A stretch of DNA of 5,091 bases from Candidatus Calidifonticultor daggyaiensis (GTDB lineage Bacteria > Actinomycetota > Humimicrobiia > Humimicrobiales > Humimicrobiaceae): positions 1 to 5,091 of the forward strand of contig JACVJA010000146.1 of assembly GCA_015661035.1 (NCBI GenBank), given 5' to 3'. Positions within the stretch are counted from its first letter, which is position 1. Each line of letters begins with the position of its first letter. The translations under genes and the position numbers were made by a program. Shown here piece after piece: positions 1 through 5,091 of the stretch. The notes beneath the pieces were generated by a model, which worked only from the letters and a program-made list of their open reading frames with translations, had not been told where the DNA came from and ran no database searches.

Positions 1-2559
1 ATAATTTTTTAAAAAAGGTTTAGTATTAAATTCTTTTATATAAACTTCTGGCAAGTCTTTGTCATTATAAATATTTGTTTGTGCTGAGAAAACTTTTCTT
101 TCTAACGTATCTAAATTTGTAATACTTAAAATGGTACTTAAATAATTACCTTTTTTTTGAATAATTTTTATTTTCTTTAAAACAATTTGACAATTAAAAA
201 AAATGCAATTTTGGAATTTTTTAATTAAATCCTTTTTACTGCTGGCATTAAAATTTTTTATAAAATTATTTTTGCTAAAATTATCATTATGATAATTTTT
301 ATTAAATTCATTGTCGTTTTTATAGTTATTTAAGTTTATATTTAAATTTGACTCTTTTTGAAGTTTATTTTTAGGATAATTAGCATAATTTTTATAATAA
401 TTATTACTATCATTATAAAATAAATAATTTAAGTAGTTTAAGTAATTTATAATTTCAAATATAAAATGTGCAGTTATTTTTTCTAAATTAATATAACTTG
501 TTTTAACATACTTATTAAAAATATCTTTGCCAGAGCCAAATTCCTCAATATTACTTTTTGCTTGACTTAGTATTTTCAAAAATTCAGTTTCTATTGAGCT
601 TTCTGTAATTTTGTTAGTATAAATATTTTCTTTATTATTGTTACGTTCTTGAGTGCTAGAACTTGAGTTTATAATTTCATCTAAAAGTTGTATTGCTTTA
701 AAGCTAAACTGCAAATTTTGAATAGGTTCTATTCTTGAAATATCATCAAAAAACCAACCATCGCTTGACTGCATAAAGAGTATATTTTTATACATTTCTA
801 AAATTTTATAAATTTTTTTTATTTTAATTAAATTTGAATAGTTTATTAGATTAAAATTATTAATACCTTTTAAATTAGAAATATTATCTAAATTAGCAAT
901 GAAAATATTATTTAAAAAAGGCAAATTAAAAGTTTTTCTTTTAATTATTTTTTTATTTGAATTTTTTATATAATTTAGATTTATAAGATTTTCTAATATT
1001 ATATTAATAATATTATTCCTTCCAGTATTATTCTTACTGTTATTTTGGTTGCTTAATTCTAGTTTTAAATTAATAATTTTAATGTAGTTTTTTAGCAATT
1101 CCTGCAGGTTGAAATTTAATATTCGGTATTGGTTGTTGGTAGCTTTAATTTTACTTGTTGTATTTGCTGTTTCTGATTTTAAAATTTGTAGGTTTTGGTC
1201 TTCTTTTTGAATTTCTTTTAATAATAAATTTTCAGCTATATTTGATAAAAAATTAATTGCATCCCTTAAAGGTTTTCTCCATTTTTGATTAAATCCTATA
1301 TTTGAAGGGGTTCCGGTTGAACACCCACAGTTATCCATCCACCTTGAAACCCCATGTGCGCAACTCCATGAAGAATTTTCAATTATTTCAACCTCATGTG
1401 TTGGCTTAAATTTTTCTAAATAATTACTAAATATTGTTATTTTTAAGTTTGGTTTTAAGTCAGAAGATTTTAGATAAAAAGTTTGTTTGTCAAAATTCTT
1501 AATTTTATCAACTGCAAAAGCCAAAGCCATATCACCAAATTTATGATGATGACCAAAAGTTTCACCATCAGTTGCAATAGTAATAATTTCGGGTAAATCT
1601 TGCTTTACACTTGGAGCATCAATTAATGTCTTTAAAAAGATTTCACCGTTTTCAAGTAATGTCCCAAATGATACTCTGTTTGAGATGTCATTATCATAAA
1701 AGAAAATATAAATATTTTTATTATTTGGAAGTCTGCAAAGGTAAGGCATTCTAGTGTTAATTTTGCCGCCACTTACATCAATCCAATTATATTCTGCTTT
1801 TGAGTCTTTAGAATCTGAAATAAAAAAGTTTGATGTATCCAAACTATTAGATAATTCATTAGATACTATATTATAATCTTCTTTCTCTGAATTTACCGTA
1901 ATTAGTTTATCTTTTTTAATTTTTCTTACTCTTTTTGCCTGATTTGGAGATAAAATTGTAAATTTAATTCCATAATCAGCCAATATCTCTAATGTTTTAT
2001 AATCCACTGCACATTCTGCGAGCCACATACCTTGAGGTTTTCTGCCAAAGTGATACTCAAAATCATAAATTGCCCAATAAACTTGAACATGTTTAGCAAC
2101 GTCACTTGCAAGGGGCATAATAACGTGATTGTAAACTTGAGCAATTGCACTGCCGTGTCCATCAAAATTTTGCTGGCTTTTTTTATCAGCCTCTATTATT
2201 TTTTGATATGTATATTGGTCATGTTTTTTTATCCACCATAAGATAGTTGGGCCAAAATTAAAGCTTATATTTTCATAATTATTGCAAATTTTAATTATTT
2301 TTCCTTCTTGGTTTAATATGTGAGCACCTGTATTTGCTCTATAGCATTCAATGTTTACTTTTTCATTCCAATCATGATAAGGATATGCTTCTGGAATTAA
2401 GTCTATATAATTTGTCCAGGGATTTGTTCTAATTGGCTGATAAAAATGCCCATGTATGCAAACATATCTAGCATTTTGTCCTAAATTTTGTTCTGTATTT
2501 TTCTTGTCATTTTGTGCTGTAGTTATATCTTTATTTATATTTATATTTTGTTCTTGCAT
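1..2559 (-). CDS. GH57 family glucan-active enzyme with DUF3536 C-terminal region (COG1449 type), 3' end outside window
   Basis: The frame is open from ATG at 2559 to the left edge, 853 codons, with an in-frame TAA five codons upstream (2575-2577). That ATG is the only Met codon before the conserved region, so it sets the start, although the upstream AAAAAAGAACAA is a poor ribosome binding site. After a polar leader (1-30) come the GH57 motifs: HGHFYQP at 36-42, GHGSAIAQ at 134-141, GMWLAECAVD at 177-186 with predicted nucleophile E182, and ATDGETFGHHH at 329-339 with predicted acid/base D331. WSCAHGVSRW and DNCGC follow at 398-413. The DUF3536 part shows GWFFDDIS at 601-608, QAKSN near 666 and NLEKITAHF near 690. 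The family is annotated as alpha-amylase/alpha-mannosidase-like; the true substrate is unsettled, and an alpha-glucan is inferred from the glgB neighbour. Low-complexity inserts make it longer than usual relatives. No signal peptide is visible, so it is probably cytoplasmic. Confidence 0.93.
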   Translation of the reverse strand, partial: MQEQNININKDITTAQNDKKNTEQNLGQNARYVCIHGHFYQPIRTNPWTNYIDLIPEAYPYHDWNEKVNIECYRANTGAHILNQEGKIIKICNNYENISFNFGPTILWWIKKHDQYTYQKIIEADKKSQQNFDGHGSAIAQVYNHVIMPLASDVAKHVQVYWAIYDFEYHFGRKPQGMWLAECAVDYKTLEILADYGIKFTILSPNQAKRVRKIKKDKLITVNSEKEDYNIVSNELSNSLDTSNFFISDSKDSKAEYNWIDVSGGKINTRMPYLCRLPNNKNIYIFFYDNDISNRVSFGTLLENGEIFLKTLIDAPSVKQDLPEIITIATDGETFGHHHKFGDMALAFAVDKIKNFDKQTFYLKSSDLKPNLKITIFSNYLEKFKPTHEVEIIENSSWSCAHGVSRWMDNCGCSTGTPSNIGFNQKWRKPLRDAINFLSNIAENLLLKEIQKEDQNLQILKSETANTTSKIKATNNQYRILNFNLQELLKNYIKIINLKLELSNQNNSKNNTGRNNIINIILENLINLNYIKNSNKKIIKRKTFNLPFLNNIFIANLDNISNLKGINNFNLINYSNLIKIKKIYKILEMYKNILFMQSSDGWFFDDISRIEPIQNLQFSFKAIQLLDEIINSSSSTQERNNNKENIYTNKITESSIETEFLKILSQAKSNIEEFGSGKDIFNKYVKTSYINLEKITAHFIFEIINYLNYLNYLFYNDSNNYYKNYANYPKNKLQKESNLNINLNNYKNDNEFNKNYHNDNFSKNNFIKNFNASSKKDLIKKFQNCIFFNCQIVLKKIKIIQKKGNYLSTILSITNLDTLERKVFSAQTNIYNDKDLPEVYIKEFNTKPFLKNY
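241..420 (-). repeat. Asn/Tyr/Lys-rich low-complexity insert near the GH57 protein C-terminus
   Basis: Residues 714-773 form a 60-residue tract in which I count 21 Asn, with many Tyr, Lys, Asp and Phe (for example NDSNNYYKNYANYPKNK). It interrupts the DUF3536 block after NLEKITAHFIFEIINYL, and the family pattern resumes at about FFNCQIVLKKIK and SITNLDTLERKVFSA. The preceding NYLNYLNYL is itself a short three-residue repeat. The coding frame stays open through the tract to the left edge of the window. Confidence 0.75.
601..672 (-). other. Short Ser/Asn-rich insert in DUF3536 region
   Basis: Residues about 630-653 sit between FKAIQLLDEII and IETEFLKILSQAKSN. In relatives, these two helical segments are linked by a few residues. 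The stretch here contains SSTQERNNNKENIYTNK and is strongly polar. The frame and both flanking conserved blocks are intact, which supports an in-frame loop insertion. It is the shortest insert in this protein. Confidence 0.55.
841..1200 (-). other. Asn/Ile/Leu/Lys-rich expanded linker between GH57 catalytic region and DUF3536 core
   Basis: Residues about 454-573 lie between KWRKPLRDAINFL (end of the catalytic half) and LFMQSSDGWFFDDIS (DUF3536). From KWR to GWFFDD there are about 174 residues, whereas I expect around 115 in typical relatives, so some 60 are extra. The composition is dominated by Asn, Ile, Leu and Lys, with pieces such as LSNQNNSKNNTGRNN. Part of the stretch probably replaces the normal helical segment of this region with strongly diverged sequence, so only some of it is a true insertion. 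Confidence 0.55.
1801..1911 (-). other. Ser/Asn/Asp-rich insert between GH57 motifs 3 and 4
   Basis: Residues about 217-253 of the GH57 protein separate SPNQAKRVRK from WIDVSGGKINTRMPY. In relatives these two blocks are nearly adjacent, joined by only a few residues. Here they are parted by a hydrophilic stretch containing KEDYNIVSNELSNSLDTSN and a Ser/Asp/Lys tail. The frame is intact, and the downstream conserved block continues normally to the acid/base motif. It is a probable surface loop expansion; boundaries are approximate. Confidence 0.65.
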
Positions 2560-2828
2560 TTGTTCTTTTTTATCTTAGTTTTTCTTTTATAACATAAAAT
2601 TTTAAAATTATTTTAAAATTAGAATTTATAATAAAGTCTAATATTTAGTCAGTTCTTCCTGAATAATTCATCCTTTATTAAAAATTATTATTTTTTAAAC
2701 ACAATTATTTTTAACTTTTAAATTATTAGCCAATTATTCAACAAGAGCTAATTAATAACGGATTAAAAATGGTTAATGTTTTAATAATTAATATTGTAAA
2801 TTTTAATATCTTTTATATTTTTACATTT
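2560..2828. other. Intergenic region between glgB and the GH57 gene
   Basis: This 269-base spacer is about 14% G+C by hand count over 2581-2820, clearly lower than the flanking genes. It holds the candidate promoter listed separately. A 6-base-pair stem, ATTAGC (2725-2730) with GCTAAT (2747-2752), has a 16-base loop and lacks a GC-rich stem with an adjoining T run, so I do not call it a terminator. AATTTTAAAAT-like palindromes near 2597-2621 are expected from composition. No gene, RNA or repeat of note is seen. Confidence 0.7.
2625..2652 (-). promoter_or_regulatory. Candidate sigma70-type promoter for the GH57 gene
   Basis: On the minus strand, CTGACT (2652-2647; four of six matches to TTGACA, including TGAC) is followed after 16 bases by TATAAA (2630-2625; five of six matches to TATAAT). 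The box ends 65 bases before the GH57 start codon. In DNA this AT-rich a -10-like box is expected by chance, so the TGAC core at correct spacing is the main support. If real, it would give the second gene expression independent of glgB. Confidence 0.3.
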
Positions 2829-5091
2829 TTAATCAATTTGTTTTTTTAAATAAATTGCTGCTAAGGGTGGTAATGTTAATCTTAAAGAATATTCTCTATT
2901 GTGCATTGGTTTTTTTTGAGCGATAACTTTTCCAAAATTACCATGTCCGCTTCCGCCATAATATTGTGAATCGCTGTTAAAAATTTCCATCCATTCTCCG
3001 CCAAATGGTACCCCAACTCTATAATGATATCTAGGAGTAGGTGTAAAATTTAAGCAAACTAAAATAATCTCTTGTTTAAATAAATCATGTTCCCCCAATT
3101 CATGATTATTTTTATTTTGTATATTTATTTGTTGAATTTTTTCTATGTCTTTTATACCAACTCCTTTTTTATTTATTGTAGCTTTTAAAAGATTGAGTTT
3201 GAAAATTTTTGATTTTCTTAAAAAGAAAAGTGTGCTTTGAGTGGCATCTTCATAATTTATCCATTCAAAACTTTCGCTGTTAAATTCATCTTCATAGAAG
3301 GCTTTGTAATTTTTATATAAATTATTTAAGTCTATTATTAGTTTTTTTATTCCTTGGTTAAATTCATTATTTAAATCTTCCCAGCAAAGCTCTCTTTCAT
3401 GATCCCATTCGCTATATTGGGCAAACTCTGCTCCCATAAATAAAAGTTTTTTACCAGGAAATGCAAACATGTATGAATATAAAAGCCTTAAATTTGCAAA
3501 TTTTTGCCATATATCTCCAGGCATTTTTTCAATTAAAGATTTTTTACCGTATACAACTTCATCATGTGATAACGGCAAGACATAGTTTTCAGAAAAAGCA
3601 TACCAGAATGTAAATGTTAAATCATTATGGTGATGCTTTCTATAAATTGGGTCTTTTGAAAAATATTTTAAAGTATCATGCATCCAACCCATATTCCATT
3701 TCATCCCAAAGCCAAGACCGCCTAAGTAAACTGGTCTTGAAACTGCAGGCCAAGCCGTTGACTCTTCTGCAATTGTTTGAACATCAGGAAAATTTGCATA
3801 GATTGTTTCATTTAACTTTTTTATAAAATCTATTGCTTCCAAATTCTCCCTTCCACCATATTTATTTGGAATCCATTCACCTTCCTTTCTTGAATAATCA
3901 AGGTAAAGCATAGATGCTACTGCATCAATTCTTAATCCATCAATATGGTATTTTTCAAGCCAAAACATTGCACTGCTTATTAAAAATTCACAAACTTCAT
4001 TCCTTGAATAGTTAAAGATTAAGCTTTTCCAATCCGGGTGAAAACCTTTTTTTGGGTCTTGGTGCTCATATAATTGTGTACCATCAAAAAAAGCCAATCC
4101 ATGTGCATCATTAGGAAAATGTGATGGTACCCAGTCAAGTATTACTCCGATATTATTTTGATGTAGTATATCTATTAATTTCATTAAATCTTGTGGTGTG
4201 CCATATCTTGATGTTGGTGCAAAATAACCGGTTATTTGGTAACCCCATGAGCCATAAAATGGATGTTCCATCAAAGGCATAAATTCAACATGGGTAAAAC
4301 CTAATTCTTTAACGTGGTTTACTAGCATTTGGGCTATTTCTTCGTATGAATAAAAATCATTATCTAAAATTTTATTATTTTCATAATCATCATTATTATA
4401 ATTATTATTATCTTTATTAAAATTATTATCAGCATTATTATTGTTGTCATTATTGTTATTGTTGTTGCTGATGTTGCTTTTATTGTTGATATTATTAAAA
4501 TTGAGATTAAAATTGGTATTAAAGTTAGTATTATTTAGGGAGAGATTTAGTGAAAGAGTTTTATTGGTTTTTTTCTTTTTTCGCAAAAATGAACCAAGAT
4601 GTACTTCATATATTGATAAAGGACTTGTAAGACTATTAAATTTTGCCCTATTATTTAACCATTGCTCATCGTTCCAGGTATAATTTAAATCCCAAACAAT
4701 AGATGCAGTCTTTGGCGGAACTTCACAATAAAAAGCTACTGGATCACTTTTAAAGGCAGAAAAATTATTGTACTTTGATTTAATATAAAATTTGTATAAT
4801 GTGCCTCTTTTTAAATTAGGGATAAATCCTTCCCAAATGCCAGAACCATCCCATCTAACCCCTAAAGGGTTTGAGCTAGTGTTCCAATTATTAAAATCTC
4901 CAACTACAGAAACATATTCTGCGTTAGGAGCCCAAACAGCAAAAAAAACACCATCTTCAACTAAGTGTGCTCCAAGCTTTTCATAAATTTTAGAATGGTT
5001 ACCGCCTTTAAAAAGGTATATATCATAATCAGTAATAAGGCTTTTATTATTAAATTTATTTATATTGTTTATATTCTTGCTTGAATTTTCC
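2829..5091 (-). CDS. glgB: 1,4-alpha-glucan branching enzyme GlgB (GH13), 5' end outside window
   Basis: GlgB cuts an alpha-1,4-glucan chain and rejoins it through an alpha-1,6 bond, creating glycogen branches in the cytoplasm. The frame is open from the right edge to TAA at 2829-2831, giving 753 residues (numbered from the edge). A CBM48 domain covers about 25-140, including FAVWAPNAEYVSVVGDFNNW and RWDGSGIWEG. The GH13 barrel starts at SIYEVHLGSF (about 159-168). Region I is DWVPSH (D319), region II DGLRIDAV (nucleophile D389), region III IAEES (acid/base E442) and region IV LPLSHDEV (D510). The C-terminal beta domain ends in SLRLTLPPLAAIYLKKQID. Sequence near the edge (LITDYDIYLFKGGNH) resembles the beginning of short GlgBs, so the true start is probably only slightly upstream. 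A TTG at 4586 would delete CBM48 and is not the start. Two inserts (4356-4565 and 3072-3212) lengthen the protein by about 100 residues. The GH57 gene follows 269 bases downstream. Confidence 0.97.
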   Translation of the reverse strand, partial: ENSSKNINNINKFNNKSLITDYDIYLFKGGNHSKIYEKLGAHLVEDGVFFAVWAPNAEYVSVVGDFNNWNTSSNPLGVRWDGSGIWEGFIPNLKRGTLYKFYIKSKYNNFSAFKSDPVAFYCEVPPKTASIVWDLNYTWNDEQWLNNRAKFNSLTSPLSIYEVHLGSFLRKKKKTNKTLSLNLSLNNTNFNTNFNLNFNNINNKSNISNNNNNNDNNNNADNNFNKDNNNYNNDDYENNKILDNDFYSYEEIAQMLVNHVKELGFTHVEFMPLMEHPFYGSWGYQITGYFAPTSRYGTPQDLMKLIDILHQNNIGVILDWVPSHFPNDAHGLAFFDGTQLYEHQDPKKGFHPDWKSLIFNYSRNEVCEFLISSAMFWLEKYHIDGLRIDAVASMLYLDYSRKEGEWIPNKYGGRENLEAIDFIKKLNETIYANFPDVQTIAEESTAWPAVSRPVYLGGLGFGMKWNMGWMHDTLKYFSKDPIYRKHHHNDLTFTFWYAFSENYVLPLSHDEVVYGKKSLIEKMPGDIWQKFANLRLLYSYMFAFPGKKLLFMGAEFAQYSEWDHERELCWEDLNNEFNQGIKKLIIDLNNLYKNYKAFYEDEFNSESFEWINYEDATQSTLFFLRKSKIFKLNLLKATINKKGVGIKDIEKIQQINIQNKNNHELGEHDLFKQEIILVCLNFTPTPRYHYRVGVPFGGEWMEIFNSDSQYYGGSGHGNFGKVIAQKKPMHNREYSLRLTLPPLAAIYLKKQID
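3072..3212 (-). other. Second insert in GlgB, within the C-terminal beta domain
   Basis: Between LFFLRKSK and IILVCLNFTPTPRYHYRVGVP, adjacent strands of the C-terminal beta-sandwich, this GlgB has about 45 residues rich in Lys, Ile, Asn and Gln (for example INIQNKNNHELGEHD). From general knowledge of the family, this hairpin normally takes roughly ten residues. The insert is less repetitive than the one near the barrel start and keeps the reading frame. It is most simply a solvent-exposed loop expansion. The exact boundaries are approximate because they come from a remembered family pattern rather than an alignment. Confidence 0.65.
4356..4565 (-). repeat. Asn-rich low-complexity insert within glgB (imperfect AAT/AAC triplet tract)
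   Basis: Residues 176-245 of GlgB (window numbering) form a tract of about 70 residues in which I count 35 Asn, with runs of six and four and the rest mostly Asp, Phe, Leu, Ser, Tyr and Lys. It lies between LGSF, the end of barrel strand beta1, and YSYEEIAQ, the start of helix alpha1; ordinary GlgBs have about ten residues there. On the minus strand the core is mainly AAT codons mixed with AAC and GAT, so the array is imperfect rather than a fresh pure triplet expansion. The frame is kept on both sides. Loops following beta strands of a TIM barrel lie on the catalytic face, so the insert is probably a flexible surface loop near the active-site rim (inference). Confidence 0.9.

Noticed and set aside
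2032..2241. Plus-strand open frame with a hydrophobic tail
   Set aside because: It is antisense to the conserved GH57 motifs; the apparent membrane segment is a by-product of AT-rich antisense codons.
2645..2671. Minus-strand mini-ORF (MNYSGRTD) in the spacer, preceded by AAAGG
   Set aside because: The AAAGG abuts the ATG with no spacing, the peptide has no attenuator-like codon pattern, and eight codons are easily met by chance.
2725..2752. Inverted repeat ATTAGC/GCTAAT as a terminator
   Set aside because: A 6-base-pair AT-rich stem with a 16-base loop and no adjoining T run would be unstable and is expected by chance in such DNA.
3614..3826. Plus-strand open frame of 70 codons
   Set aside because: It is antisense to the conserved catalytic part of glgB and has no homology that I recognise.
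2829..4586. A 585-residue GlgB beginning at TTG 4586
   Set aside because: The same frame stays open upstream to the right edge and encodes an unmistakable CBM48 domain and the first barrel strand, so TTG is an internal Leu codon.
4441..4683. Plus-strand open frame rich in Leu
   Set aside because: It is the antisense of the Asn tract and the adjoining GlgB sequence; Leu runs are what Asn codons give when read in reverse. No conserved domain is seen.
4792..4986. Plus-strand open frame of 64 codons
   Set aside because: It lies wholly antisense to the CBM48 domain of glgB and has no recognisable features.
1..5091. Eukaryotic origin (Plasmodium or Dictyostelium-like) because of Asn-rich proteins
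   Set aside because: GlgB is of bacterial type, COG1449 GH57 proteins are mainly prokaryotic, the genes sit 269 bases apart on one strand, and both coding regions are continuous with no introns.

Overview
The window looks like a piece of a very AT-rich bacterial chromosome. It carries two large protein genes, both on the minus strand, both for enzymes of alpha-glucan (glycogen) metabolism, and both running off an edge of the window. The right-hand gene (2829..5091) encodes a bacterial-type GlgB glycogen branching enzyme. Its first codons lie beyond the right edge. The left-hand gene (1..2559) encodes a GH57-family protein of the COG1449/DUF3536 type, and its last codons lie beyond the left edge. 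Transcription of both runs from right to left, glgB first, with 269 bases between the glgB stop and the GH57 start.

Both proteins keep their catalytic motifs and read without stops or frameshifts under the standard code; the one stop codon seen is TAA and no TGA falls in frame. In both, the conserved family sequence is interrupted by long low-complexity stretches rich in Asn, with Lys, Tyr, Ser, Asp and Ile. The most striking is a roughly 70-residue insert in GlgB, about half Asn, placed between the first beta strand and first helix of the catalytic barrel. The GH57 protein has four or five such stretches. This recalls proteins of Plasmodium or Dictyostelium, but the gene types, the close same-strand spacing and the absence of introns indicate a bacterium. 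The species cannot be named from the sequence; an uncultivated low-GC lineage is my inference.

The gap 2560..2828 is extremely AT-rich (about 14% G+C by hand count over 2581..2820). It holds one plausible promoter for the GH57 gene and no convincing terminator. The two genes may be co-transcribed, with an internal promoter adding expression of the second. Together they suggest a locus for building and remodelling glycogen: GlgB adds alpha-1,6 branches, and the GH57 protein probably acts on alpha-glucan chains by a reaction not settled for its subfamily. I found no RNA genes, mobile elements, CRISPR arrays or plus-strand genes.
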